Of a DNA stretch of 64,000 nucleotides, positions 10,884 through 24,030 are shown in pieces. Numbering within the stretch: position 1 is the first letter of the stretch; every line of letters begins with the position of its first letter. The notes beneath the pieces are model-generated. The model was given only the letters and a program-made list of their open reading frames with translations, was not told where the DNA came from and did not search any database. Made by a program: the position numbers and the translations under genes. This DNA is from Rosa chinensis (lineage: Eukaryota > Streptophyta > Magnoliopsida > Rosales > Rosaceae): the NCBI RefSeq assembly GCF_002994745.2, contig NC_037089.1, positions 3,202,001 to 3,266,000 of the forward strand, read 5' to 3'.

Positions 10884-11699
10884 ACACGTTATCAGCACGA
10901 GCCCTAACCCAAGCTTTAGAAACCAAAACCCCAGAAATTGATCAAGCTCCACCGGATTAGCATTGCCTGCGCTACTACTACCCCGCAGCCCCTGCGTTGC
11001 AACTCAATGCTAACCCTACCAGGTTAGCCTCACTGCCCCTGCAGCGCCTGCAGGCCCCGCTTGCCTTCTGCCCTCACGCTTACTCGCCTGCCCTCACCAC
11101 CGCGACTCACCAGCGACACCGCAACCCTGCGACCCCAGTGTCACCGCAACTCGCTTGTGACCCAGCGACCTCGCGGCATCGTGGCATTCCTGCAGCACCC
11201 TCACGGCATCCCCGTGACACCGAACCCACTCCCGCGAAGCGCCCGCAAACCGTTCCGAGACAAGCCTGCGACCCTGCGAAACCCCCACGACCCCGCGACC
11301 ATCTCTCTAGTCTGTTCGCCTAAGACTGAAGCTCGCTCTGCAATCCAGCGAGGTAAACTTTTCTAAAAGTTCCCATTTTTTGAAGTTTTTCATTCTTTTC
11401 TTGTTTTCTTGGGGACTTGCAACCTCCCTTCTTCTACCCCCATTTCTTTATCATAGGGGAGACCAAATTAAGCCGAACTGTGGGGGTTTGTGCTCACTCC
11501 AAGCTTGGAGCTTGTAGAGTTCTCCAAACTTAGAGTTTGTTGAGATAAAACGATCGACCGCAAACATCATTGTTTCGATCTAATCCAACCCCTCTTGGAA
11601 TCAAATTTCTTGGAAGCGACTACGCTCAGAAATTTTATTTGTTTTCGTGGTAGCCTTTTTCACTCCGAAACTAACCCTAATTTCTTGTTCTCTTTCAGG

Positions 11700-12796
11700 A
11701 TGAGTAACCTGAACAAATTGGACTTTGCTCCATTGGGAACAACTGGCTTTGAATATCACAGTTGGTTTCGTGATATCCGCCAGCATCTCAAGGCCGATAA
11801 AATCTTGGATACGATTCTCGAGCCTAGCCAGGACGTGCTAACTGTTGAGCAAGCTCAAGCTTTGGAAGCAAATAGAGCAGCTTTAGAGGCAAATAAGGCG
11901 AAAGCCATCATCCTAATGACTCGTCATATGGATGATTCGCTCCAATACGAGTGTATGAATGAAGAAGACCCCAGAAGGCTGTGGGTCTCACTCGAAGATA
12001 GATTTGGCAACGTCCGTGACTCCCTGCTTCCTGACCTAGAAGTGAGATGGCATAGCCTCCGTTTATGTGATTTCAAGTAAGTTCTTGACTACAACTCGGA
12101 AGCACTTCACATTAAATCTTTAATTGAATTCTGTGGTAAAGAGATCACAAATGCGATGTTGATTGAGAAGACTCTCTCTACTTTCCCTGTCTCTGCATTG
12201 ATGGTTGCTAAGAACTATCAAATCGATGTTACTGCAAGACGAATCATAAGGTTTCATGAGCTCATTGGAGCTATGAATGTCACTGAAAAGCATGACAACA
12301 TCCTTGTGAAGAACTATAATTCGAGATCCGTGGGAACAGAGCATATTCCGGAATTCAATTATAGTCGCGCCCCAAATAGAGGGCGCTAAGAGCGAAACCC
12401 TAATCTTAGGAATACATTTGGACGTTCTGGTCCATATAATGGCTCTACTTGAGAAGGTAATCGCCAAAATAGGCAAACACAGAACCGAAGAGGTAAAAGT
12501 GGAAAGAGAGAGGGAGGCAACGCCTCTGGCCCTGGCCATGTTGGTGGGGCCACCAACACTAAGAGCCTTCTAAATGATGCTTTCAAAACGCCTCAATCAA
12601 TGGAGTTTGAGCAAAGAGATGTATGTTCTCGATGTGGAGTGTCTGATCATTGGGCATACATTTGTAGAGCTCGTGAAGAAATTGTCACATCCTACAAAGC
12701 ATACTGTGAGGCAAGAGAAGCTCACTATGTGGAACAAGAAGATCAACAAGATGATCTAGAGTGCAGGGTTGAAGACTACAAATCTGGCTGGAATTG
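11700..12796 (+). pseudogene. Copia A gag (broken)
   Basis: ATG at 11700 follows a pyrimidine-rich TTTCAG, suggesting the start lies just after a splice acceptor. The product begins MSNLNKLDF and has the UBN2/retrotran_gag region (RRLWVSLEDRFGNVRDSLLP). A stop at 12078 ends the first frame; copy B has Ser-coding TCA there. The frame resumes to a stop near 12388 and then continues in other frames to a CCHC knuckle (CSRCGVSDHWAYIC) at about 12625-12670. In Copia elements gag forms the particle that packages RNA. It is inactive here. Confidence 0.8.
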
Positions 12797-12863
12797 ATAG
12801 ATCGCCAATTCTGTTTAAATCTTTATTTTTCCAAGAGATGTAATGGGAAATTGCCATTTTGCA

Positions 12864-13056
12864 GGATTGAGTTTGGTGCAAAATCGTGGACTTCTGATTT
12901 TGGTTTCCCTCTCTACCTTATATGCCTCTGCTTCATCATCTCAATAGTCATGGGCGGGAAGACGAACAAATTGGTGAGATTGAAGGCCGGAGAAGGAAGA
13001 AAGCAAAAGGCCGAGCTGGTACTTGTCTGCTACAGTGGAAGAGTTCCATGGATGCA
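12864..13056 (-). other. Captured 5' flank of the bS21c gene
   Basis: This is the reverse complement of about 53765-53949, the sequence just upstream of the bS21c ATG inside the Pack-MULE. The match begins exactly where Copia A stops and ends where a SAGL1-like exon begins. It contains no bS21c coding sequence, so it is a promoter or leader fragment moved without its gene. Confidence 0.8.
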
Positions 13057-13061
13057 GAAGT

Positions 13062-13187
13062 AAGCCTGCACGTGGTGAGAGTAGCCGCAATCAATCCCCT
13101 CTTCTTCCTGGACTCCCCGATGATCTTGCTATTGCTTGCCTAATTCGGGTCCCAAGAGTGGAGCATCGTAAGCTCCGCCTAGTTTGT
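13062..13187 (+). pseudogene. SAGL1-like F-box/kelch gene, N-terminal exon fragment
   Basis: Forty-two codons read KPARGESSRNQSPLLPGL and then PDDLAIACLIRVPRVEHRKL. This is the start of the F-box in the plant F-box/kelch protein SAGL1 (At1g55270 family). The fragment is cut after Leu-Val-Cys, where a 12-bp minisatellite begins in the next base. The kelch middle part is absent, and the C-terminal part of the same kind of gene lies at 15806-16174. On its own this piece cannot make an F-box protein. Confidence 0.85.
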
Positions 13188-13271
13188 AACTGACCATGTA
13201 ACTGACCATGTCACTGACCAAGTAACTGTAACTGGTCACGTAACTGACCATGTCACTGACCATGTCACTGA
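13187..13271. repeat. 12-bp minisatellite array 1
   Basis: About seven units of the type taactgaccatg / tcactgaccaag, joined directly to the F-box fragment on the left and the RBP fragment on the right. Same family as arrays at 20718, 27232, 55376 and 56473. Confidence 0.9.
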
Positions 13272-13422
13272 GTCGGAGCTAATATCCATAATAGCCAGCA
13301 TTCCATTGGTTTGGATGTGCCTGAGCCTGGAAAATAGAGTCAGATGTTGGGGTCAGTGTTGTCTGCAAATTCCGTTATGTTCTTATGTTAAAGCAAAGCA
13401 CCTGCTGCTGCTTGTTTGAAGG
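13272..13422 (-). pseudogene. RBP45/47-like RNA-binding protein fragment
   Basis: Reverse complement of about 60150-60305: one exon end (SNKQQQ), a short intron and the last exon (AQADPNQWNAGYYGY then stop). The match is nearly exact, with small indels. It is a second copy of the fragment at 60050-60300, fused here to the minisatellite. Confidence 0.75.
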
Positions 13423-13821
13423 ACTGCTGATTATTATTATTATTATTATATAATGGTTTACAGATGCACAATACTAATAAGTAATATATTACAATGTTAG
13501 AAATAGTTGACTCACACCAAGAATATATATCTACTCTTTCACATTTTGAAGCTTAATGATCAAGATTACTTGCTACTTTGCTAGTTGCTACCGGTTATCA
13601 AATAAGCACTTAAGCCGACACGCTTCTATTCCAATTCCCCAAATTGCCCCGCCTATAAGTCTGAGTGTCTGACAACAACAACTTCCGTTCGTAAAACCAC
13701 GAAAATGTGTCGCCCTCTTCTGTAATTTCGCATCTTCATACGCACGCTTGCGGCTCTACATTTGTACATTACCCGCAACCAGCTCCGTAGCTCATTGCTA
13801 CAGCGAAGCAAAACGGAAACA
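13423..13821. other. Intergenic DNA with an (ATT)n microsatellite
   Basis: Short (ATT)n tract at about 13430-13452. The rest is AT-rich and then becomes more mixed, probably the promoter and leader of the exon at 13822. No other feature seen. Confidence 0.5.
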
Positions 13822-14011
13822 ATGGGCTCGAGAAACGAGGAGCAAACCCCACCGCACCATCAGCCTCTTCTCAGCAGCCTCGTCGTCCGTCCCTCCACCA
13901 GCGACGGCGGCGGCGCCGGTGGCCGCGGCAGCGATTACGAGCCCGGCGAGGTCCGTCACGAGCCTCCTCCACCTCAGTACACTCGTCCGGATCGTTACGC
14001 CGGTAACCCTG
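13822..14011 (+). CDS. First exon of a Gly/Pro-rich protein, possibly RNA-binding
   Basis: ATG at 13822 opens a frame beginning MGSRNEEQTPPHHQPLLSSL, then a Gly-rich run, DYEPGEVR, and a Pro-rich stretch. The frame ends near possible splice donors at 14002 (G|GTAAC) or 14011 (G|GTTCG). The composition resembles the N-termini of plant RanBP2-zinc-finger or RNA-binding proteins, but I cannot assign it firmly. No downstream exon of such a protein is seen before 15806, so this is either a gene with distant exons or another orphan exon. Confidence 0.45.
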
Positions 14012-15805
14012 GTTCGTTTCTCTGATTCTCTCGCTCTCAATTTTTTGTTGTTGTTGTTGATTTGGTTTATGTTCAAATCGGTTTAGGATCCAGAGCGTTA
14101 TTCATACTCTTATGCTTATTGTGTGTTTGTTAATCTAAGCGTTTTGCTGCCGTTGGATTTCTGTATAGAGCTTATTTTGTTTGACTTTGGTTTAGAAAAG
14201 TTGTGATTATTGTTATTATTATTTTTAATTGATATGATTACTGTCATGGATATATGCACTAGATCTATATAAAACCATTATGAACTTTTGGATTTTTGTG
14301 TTTTTGGTATTTGATTTGATGCTTCTATGAGGTTAGCTTTGAACAAACTAAATCATGTATTGGAAATTGTTAGAACACCAGCAATTTTTAGCGTATGCTT
14401 AATCGGATTTTTGATTAACAGCTATAATTATGTCAACGAATTCGTGGTAGTGATGAAAATTGGGTGTTGAGAACCTATTGCCTGTTGCTTACGCTGCATG
14501 TCGAACATGTGGGTCTATCTATGACCACTTATACAGTGTCATAAACTGTGAATAAATTCTGCTGTTGTGTCTTACAGCTCTGAATGTTGCCTGCAAGAAC
14601 TTGAATCTTGGGGAAGGCATGTTGGTGTGAGTGCAACCGTGGATCATGGTCTTGGGGGATTATATTTTCATATTCTGGGTATTTTTGTTTGTGGGAGATA
14701 TGAATGATGGGAATTGTACATGATGTCTGCACTTGTGGGTTGCTGCATCGATGAAAATAGGTGTCTGGGCCTCATCTTGTGTATTGCCTATGGTTGCGGT
14801 GTTTTGGGGGTATTTTTATCAATTTTCATCAGTTCATGGGATTGATGATTATAGTGTCCGGCTCATATCCAGTAAGAGATTTATTTGCTGCCTATCAAGA
14901 TTGGAAGTTAGAGAGGGATATGTGCTTAAGATGTTTGGAACATGCATGGTTCGAGCATTCTGGGAACTTACCATCACTAAACATTATAATGTTGGTTCAT
15001 TGAAATTGGAACCAACAGTAACAGTAAGGCTGGTCTACTTGGGGATGTTGCTGGAAGATGAAAATTTAGGTCAACTGCAAATGATGGGAAATTCAGTTTG
15101 GTTAAGTGGTCCTGAAATTTCCTCGGTTGGATGTGCTTGGCAATAAGGAAGATGTTGTTTGTCGGGTAATATGGAGCTTCTCTAGTTCTTTAATTTGTGG
15201 TTGGGTGGGTGTTTCTATGGGTCTTATTTTTCATTTTTTTATTCTTCATTGTGATAGGCGAGTTGGATGTATATAGTAACTTGTAAGAGTTTATGCTTCT
15301 CTGCAGTGCTAAATTGGGTGTAGACTCACGCACCTTGGGGAAGTTCGTTTAGTATGTCCACTAGGTTTTGCAAATTTTCTAGGTATTTTTCGCTATACTA
15401 ATAATATGTGAAGGGAGCTTGTAGAGAAAAAGGCTGCAGAACCTTGGAACTTTTGGATTCCAACTCATTTAGAATTCACTTTGTAAGTTCTACAAAGTAT
15501 AGTGACAGTGGCGATATAGTGATGGGGAGTTACTTATTCGGGTTGGATATGCCTTAATTAATTGCTTCATGCCTTTACTGTTCAGAATGGTTATGCATTG
15601 CAGTTCCTGGGGGATAACTGACAAAATTTAAGGCTTTTTAGTAAAATCTGGGGTTCATAGTTGAATTTTCATAAATAAAAGAAAAAAAAAGCCAAGATGG
15701 TCTGTTATACAAACATTCAAACCGGAAGTGGGTAAACTGAATTATCTGGAAGGTTGAAGCTCTGTGTTGTTCTTTTCTGGCAGTTCTTTTCCTGTGGGCA
15801 TGTAA
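14012..15805. other. Long non-coding stretch (intron-like)
   Basis: T-rich, intron-like sequence with no recognisable protein or repeat. A 137-codon open frame at 14733-15146 shows no domain, and its composition fits intron noise. Confidence 0.5.
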
Positions 15806-16174
15806 AATTTAAATGGGCATCTCTATGCTTTGGAGTGCAAGGATGGCTGCAAACTCAGAGTTTACGATGAAGCAACTGATTCTTGGAGCAAGCATATCGA
15901 CAGTAAGATACATTTGGGTAACTCTAGGGCCTTGGAGGCAGCTTCCCTGGTTCCCCTTAACGGTAAACTTTGCATCATCCGAAATAATATGAGTATTTCA
16001 CTTGTTGATGTTTCGAAATCAAATGATGCTGGTGGAGCAAGTGCTGAACATCTATGGGAAACTCTAGCAGGCAAAGGGCAGTTCAGGACAATGGTCACAA
16101 ATCTGTGGTCAAGCCTTGCCGGCAGAAACCGCCTGAAAAGTCACATAGTTCACTGCCAGGTTCTTCAAGCTTAG
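15806..16174 (+). pseudogene. SAGL1-like F-box/kelch gene, C-terminal exon fragment
   Basis: The frame reads LNGHLYALECKDGCKLRVYD and runs to a TAG at 16172-16174, ending HIVHCQVLQA. That is the last ~120 residues of SAGL1-type F-box/kelch proteins, with no disablement. Upstream of the Leu at 15809 the expected blade (WRNPSAS-type) is missing and no splice acceptor fits. The N-terminal piece is 2.6 kb upstream with an unrelated exon between. SAGL1-type proteins act as SCF substrate receptors; this locus is broken. Confidence 0.9.
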
Positions 16175-16268
16175 AACTGTAAATTGTATCGAAAATCAAA
16201 GGTGCTTTCTTTAGTTTATGTGTTTTTGGATTAATGGACCATAAATGTTATATGTAGAAAAAGCCGAA

Positions 16269-16311
16269 GGATCGCCATATTATATGGTATACTCATATAA
16301 CATGGCGATCC
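16269..16311. other. 18-bp hairpin in the SAGL1-like 3' flank
   Basis: Arms ggatcgccatattatatg and catataacatggcgatcc pair over 18 bp with one mismatch around a 7-nt loop. It lies about 95 bp after the stop codon. It is too short for a typical miRNA precursor and has no obvious terminal duplication; it could be a tiny MITE relic or an RNA hairpin. Confidence 0.6.
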
Positions 16312-16418
16312 TTGCTGGGTGGTCAAAGATGTTTATTTTTGTCTTTTGTTACAAACTTCTATATGAAACACAGGTTACTAAATTTCCATCCTGTTTGTTG
16401 TATTGCTGCAAGTGATTT

Positions 16419-16530
16419 ATGACGATGGTCTCATTGCTATGTATTCGACAAATTTAATCAAGAAGATTCTCAAAACTGTTGACATGAATGAGAGCACAGA
16501 AATATTACATAGATCAAATACACAGGTTCT
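16419..16530 (+). other. Orphan exon-like segment
   Basis: An open frame (VIYDDGLIAMYSTNLIKKIL and on) begins near a possible acceptor (tgctgcaag) and ends at an AG|GT boundary (aatacacag|gttctt). It looks like a single captured exon. I do not recognise the protein. Confidence 0.3.
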
Positions 16531-16702
16531 TTGCATCATGCTTCGATCAGCCCCTAATGCAAGTTATTTGCTCATGTCTTTTCTCATTTTCATTGCTACA
16601 AAAGAATATTTTACAACAGACCTAATGGTAACAACAGAGTAAAAAGAATGGCACTCCCTACAGATTCATAACATTCAGGCAGGTGCTCATGCGGATACGT
16701 GT

Positions 16703-18750
<2,048 letters not shown>

Positions 18751-18980
18751 CTGAACAGATATGCAGCGAGCAATTACAAAGTGAAGCACACGTAAAATAT
18801 CATCAACAATGTAAATGACGAAGGAAAAATTAATTTACCAACCGGACTACAGCAGACAGTTACAAGTCATATATCAAGACCCTTCAGCAGATACAACAAA
18901 TCGAATTCCATTCTTTCACATCTTCCATGAAAATCCTAACAACAAAAATCCTTTCCAACAAAAATCCTCAGGTAGGTTTT
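18751..18980. other. Spacer between ethanolamine kinase exon and palindrome
   Basis: AT-rich, no exon of the kinase or other gene seen. It ends at the first base of the palindrome arm. Confidence 0.4.
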
Positions 18981-20041
18981 TAAAATTCATGAATCTGACT
19001 GACCAAGGATCTACTCTAACTAAATTCTGAACATCATAATGCACAATCCATAAGAACCTAGAACACTAGAGGCTTAGCATTCTGGTTTGGATGTCTATAT
19101 TGTGAAAATTGACAGAAACTGTGAAAGAGAATTCTTATTAACGGAAGCTGTATTCGCTACTGGAGACAATTCAAACATGCCAACCTCATCGAGAACAACA
19201 AAGTCCACAACTGTTGTAAAGCCAACATTTCTCCTAATGTCCAAGGCTAATTCAAGACTAATTACATTGACAGAATGCTTGTATCAAGGTCATTTTCTCT
19301 AATCCTAAAGTTCAAGATAATTTAGCAGATACCCAGATGAAGATTATGGGTCTACTAAAAGGCAAACAAAAATAAATTTCAGAAATTTCAATTTGCCTAA
19401 TGAAATTAAAAACTCAACTGTCTGGGAACAAGACTGTAAAAATTGAAGAGAGAAAAGAGCAGAGAGAGTGTGTACATGTGAGAGTGCAGAGGAAGAAGGA
19501 AAGCTGTGAAATTGGGGTCACAAAAGCTCTCACGGTTGTTGCTGCAAAGTCACAAAAGCCATAGTGTGAGAAAACAGTATAACCAAAGCAAATTCCACAA
19601 TACCCATACAGAAAATAAAGAGTAAACAGAAAATGTATTCTCATACAGAATCAAGAGGAACCCACAAAGCCAGCATTTAAAGGAAATCCTTTGTGCTTGA
19701 AGCTACTCAAGGCTGAATGCCCATGACCAGAAACTCAGTAAACAAGCCAACAATGGAGCACACACTAAGCAAAAAAATAAAATAAGTGAGAAGACAAACT
19801 AACAAAGTAATGTTCTTTTTACCTGAGGAAGAAAGCAGAGAGAGCCAAAGGAAAGAGCTTGGGGACTTCTGTGAATAGTAGGGAGTAGGGACCAGTGTCA
19901 TGCCGATGAGGCCAACAACTAGTGTCGACGCTGGGTTATAGCCAGACAAGAATATGATCAGTACTATTTCCGCTTACCTAAGTCCTTGTGCAATGAGTGC
20001 ATCCCTAACTCGGTTTCCAGCAGCAAGAACACGCTGCTATG

Positions 20042-21490
20042 TTTGTTACATGGGACTGGACTGGATTGGATTAACTTATGTAAGAAAATAAGACTCATCC
20101 CACGTTTGGCACACATGAGGACTCAATTAAATGAGATTAGAGAGTCCCCGCATCAGCTCCCGACCTTCTTACTTGGGGGTTCTCATCGGACTGTGGAAGC
20201 ACGGGCTTCAACAACGCATTAGTCTCTCCTTCCCTTTCGCGCGCTTCAACCTCGCCTCTCCTTCTCTTTCGCGCTTCAGCCTCGTCTCTCCACTCTCGAT
20301 CGTGCATCATCCTCCTTGAACTTCTATGTTCAATTTCTTTTCTATGTCATGCTCCTTTTGCTTTGATTTTAATTCCCTCTTCCCTTCAACCCCGTCTAAC
20401 TTCTTCTTCTCATGTATCTACTGTGATTTGTTAAATTAAAGACTATGGATTGATATTCAATTAACAATTGTTTATGGATTGTAAAAATTAGTGTCTGGGT
20501 AGCTTGATTTGCTAAGAATTGATCAATTTCAAGATTGGGTTTTTTTTTTCTTTTAACAATGTCTGTGTTTTTATCTTCTTCTTTGGTTGGTTGTTTTCAT
20601 TGATTTTGAATGTTGATCAATTCTGGGTTTTTTCTTTCTTTTAACAACGTCTGTGTTTTTATCTTCTTATTTGGTTGTTTTTTTTCATTGATTTTGGATG
20701 TTGATCAATTCTGGGTCAAGTAATTGTAACTATTCATGTAACTGGTCATGTAACTGACCATGTAACTGACCATGTCACTGACCAAGTAACTGTAACTGGT
20801 CATGTAACTGGTCACGTAACTGACCATGTCACTGACCAAGTAACTGACCATGTCACTGACCAAGTATCTGTAACTGACCATGTCACTGACCATGTCACTG
20901 GTCAAGTAACTGACCATGTCACTGGTCAAGTAACTGACCAAGTAACTATAACTAGTCATGTAACTGGTCACGTAACTGACCATGTCACTGACCAAGTAAC
21001 TGACCATGTCACTGACCAAGTATCTGTAACTGGTCAAGTAACTGACCATGTCACTGGTCAAGTAACTGACCAAGTAACTATAACTAGTCATGTAACTGGT
21101 CACGTAACTGACCATGTCACTGACCAAGTATCTGTAACTGGTCAAGTAACTGACCAAATAACTGTCACTGGTCAAGTAACTGACCATGTCACTGACCAAG
21201 TAACTGTAACTGGTCACGTAAGGGATGCAATTTCTGGATTTGTCTTCAGCTTTCTCATTTCAATTTTCTTTTCTTCTCACAAACTCATAAAATGGTTCAT
21301 ATCTCTACAAATTACCAACTTTTAGTCCAATACACAAACAAACATGGGATAAGACTATTTTGACTATTATACTCTTTAGTCCTAAGCAGTACCAAACATG
21401 GGTCAGATATTAACATAACATATCCCAGGTTAGAAGAGTCCTAGACTATTATAGGAAATAAGGTGGGGGATAATAGTCCCACGTAACAAA
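20042..21490. mobile_element. Candidate TIR element inside the left palindrome arm
   Basis: The ends tttgttacatgggac (20042) and gtcccacgtaacaaa (to 21490) are inverted repeats with one mismatch in 15 bp. The interior includes the minisatellite. No target duplication can be read with confidence. The inner end of the palindrome coincides exactly with this TIR. Confidence 0.45.
20718..21219. repeat. 12-bp minisatellite array 2
   Basis: About 42 units of the type gtaactgaccat / gtcactggtcaa. The core GTNAC is its own reverse complement, and the spacers TGGTCA and TGACCA are each other's reverse complement. The array therefore mixes both orientations of one 12-mer. An open frame runs through the minus strand because the unit is a multiple of three without stops. 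Confidence 0.95.
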
Positions 21491-21593
21491 AGCTAATGCA
21501 ATATAGTAAGATTGTGAATATTACTGTTAGACAATAATATTGTTGATGAAAATGGTTGAGCCAAATGTTGTAGTGGTGATTCAGTAATTTTAA

Positions 21594-24030
21594 GGAATCA
21601 TTTGTGGAACCCAGTTTTTGTTCACCTATTGGCATCTTGACCGTTCAATACTTCAATTCATAGAACTCCATGAATAAATCACTTATACAAATTTTCAACT
21701 AAATTGATAAACGCTAAGGTATCGAACTAGATCAAATCAATGAACTAACCGAATTTGTCGAACCTGAATCATTCATTTTCATAATAGTAAATTATGATTA
21801 TGAATATCCAAATGGTTATCAATTTGGCTAAAAATTTACGTAAGTGATTGATAAAAGTATAAAATGAGACAATTATAATGTGCAATCATTTACATTTTTC
21901 TTAGATGTTTCATTTTAAAAAGTATGTTTTAACTTTGTTGTCTTCTTAGGTACTTTGTGAAGCAATTCAAGAGATATATAAGCTTAAATGGATAAACGAA
22001 GCAAAGAACCATGAAGTACTGATGCAAATGGACTAAGTTTGATCATTCATATGGCCGAAAACTGCTAGGGAAGCTCACGGAAATGGTTGTGCAAAATAGT
22101 TATTGCAAAGCCGAAAACAGATGTTCAGAATCAGTTTCTCGGGAACAATTTTGGAGAGCTTTTCTTGCATCCTTTCGACTGCACTCTTGTAGAAAGGGTT
22201 GGCATTCCGTAAAGATATGATGTTGTACTACAATATGAGCCAAAGAACTTGTCAGAAGCATCAATGAGGCAGCAGGAATTCAAGCTCAAAGTTGGCTTCC
22301 CGAGAAGGCATAAACTATCAGCATTTCACGAAGAATTTTTGGAGATCTTTTCCAGCGACTTACTTGTAGTTTTTCTAGAAGGTGATTGATCATTCTAGAA
22401 GATATGATGTCATAGAGCATAGAGAAGTCGAGAACCATCAGGAAACATTGTAATAGCAAGTCAATCCTAGTCGAAGAAGGAAGCTTCATAAGCAAAATTC
22501 CAAACAAGGGAATCTGACTGTGAATCTTTATGGCGGCTTTGCTGTGCATTTTTGGAAGGTTCAAGACACCACAATCATCAAGGAGAAGCCTTAGAAGAGT
22601 CTTACAAGGTTACGGCTTGATTTTTTGCACCAATCAAAGGAAACCTCAAGCAACTAAGGAAGCAAATTGCAGGCAGAGTTGAAAGGAAATAACGCATAGC
22701 ATCTCCTACAAATACTTGTTTTTAAATGTTTTTATATTCTTTTGGGTGTGTGTGTTTGGTGGGGTGGTAAGGCTTTGGTCTCATATATATAAGAGGAGCC
22801 CCATCAAGGGTGGGAATGGGGTGGGGTTTTTTTTTTTTTAAAAAAAAAAGGAAATAAGGCATATCATCTCCTACAAATACAGACCTCTACAACACAAACC
22901 ACACACCACACCCTTCACCTTCTCTTCTATCTCTATTTCTTGTTCATCCGCCACCATCTTTTTCTTCTTTTTCCTTTTCTCTATTTTTATTATTCTTAGT
23001 TTTATTTTGGTTTTTAAGACAATGTGCAACTGAAATAATATCTTAGTTTTATTTTAGTTGCACATTGTGATTTGTGTGGTGTTGTAGAGGTCTCTATTTA
23101 TAGGAGATGCCATGCCTTATTTCCTTTGCTTGCAATTTGCTTCCCTAGTTGCTTGAGGTTTCCTTTGATTGGTGCACAAAATCAAGCCATAATCTTGTAG
23201 GTTCTTCTAAGGCTTCTCCTTGATAATTGTGGATTTGTGGTGTCTTGAACCTTCCAAAACTGCACAGCAAAGCCGCCATAAAGATTCATGGTCAGATTCC
23301 CTTATTTGGATTTTTGCTTCTGAAGCTTCTTTCTTAGACTAGGATTACAGTGCTTCCGCATGGTTCTCGACTTCTCTATGCTCTATGACAACATGTCTTC
23401 TAGAATGATCGATTACCTTTGAGAAAAACTCCAAGTAAGTCATTGGAAAATATCTCCAATAATTCTTCGTGAAAAGTTGACAGTTTATGACTTCTTGAGA
23501 AGCTTACTTCAAGCTTAAATGCTGCCTCATTGATGCTTCTGACCAGTTCTTTGGCTCATGTTGTAGTACAACATCACATCTTTAAGGAATGCCAACCCTT
23601 TCTGCAAGAGTGCAGTTCAAAGGATGCAAGAAAAACTTTCCAAAACTGTTCCCGAGAAACTGATTTTGAACAGCTGTTTTTAGCTTTACAGCAATTGTTT
23701 TGCACAACAATTTCCATGAGCTCCTCTAGCAGTTTCCGGCCATATGAATTATCAAACTTAGTCCTTTGCATTAGTACTTCATGGTTCTTGCCTTCATTTA
23801 TCCATTTAAGCTTCTACATCTCTTGAATTGCTTCACAAAGTATCTAAGAAGATAACAAAGTCAAAACATACTTTTTAAATGAAACAACTAAGAGAAATAT
23901 AAAGTATTGCACATTATAATTGTCGCATTTTATACTTCTGTCAATGATCTACTCATAAAGACCTAAAAATTAAACGGTGGAGATACTGATACGTGACTGA
24001 AAAGTTAGCATAATAAGTCATCCCTTAAAA
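21594..24030. mobile_element. Foldback element with long inverted arms
   Basis: About 21905-22750 and 23085-23890 are diverged inverted copies of each other; the pair around agagatatataagctt and aagcttctacatctctt is easily seen. Outer parts share the 'accgttcaattcatagaa' block found again at 24060-24310 and 38360-38465. The centre (22750-23085) has a further inverted repeat built from 'catctcctacaaatac' and a T/A run. Arms carry no identifiable domain. Long-TIR MULE or foldback-type origin is likely; ends are approximate. Confidence 0.6.

Larger units (their letters stand above)
10668..12863 (+). mobile_element. Ty1/copia element A, truncated after gag
   Basis: A 216-bp 5' LTR (10668-10883) starts TGTTCAAGG and contains TATATAAAG at 10816-10824. 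It is followed by a primer-binding-type sequence (cgttatcagcacgag), a GC-rich leader and gag. The element is about 96 percent like 45957-48163 by eye. It stops abruptly at 12863, where a bS21c-derived fragment begins, so protease, integrase, RT and the 3' LTR are missing. Confidence 0.9.
18981..21490. repeat. Left arm of a 10.5-kb palindrome
   Basis: Reverse complement of 26961-29452, near-identical including long stretches with no visible difference. The outer end is at taaaattcatgaatctg. The inner end is at gtcccacgtaacaaa, the complement of tttgttacgtgggac on the right arm. The arms differ mainly in the copy number of the 12-bp minisatellite. They contain short open stretches, for example 19707-19949 on the minus strand, whose right-arm copy ends in a consensus-like donor, but no gene I can identify. 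Confidence 0.95.

Noticed and set aside
10997..11366. Pro/Arg/Thr-rich open frames as host genes
   Set aside because: They lie in the Copia leader between LTR and gag, and overlapping frames are open only because the block is GC-rich.
14733..15146. 137-codon open frame as a gene
   Set aside because: No recognisable domain, no flanking exons or promoter signals, and intron-like base composition.
20705..21217. 170-codon open frame rich in Ser, Tyr, Val and Met
   Set aside because: It is the translation of the 12-bp minisatellite, whose length is a multiple of three without stops; there is no start context, domain or gene structure. The same applies to 27234-27728.
20718..21219. CRISPR-like array
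   Set aside because: Plant DNA, direct 12-bp tandem units without unique spacers; a minisatellite.
22286..23826. Open frames in the foldback arms (22286-22564 minus, 23530-23826 plus) as protein genes
   Set aside because: They are the two diverged arms of one inverted repeat read in opposite directions, without start context or domain.
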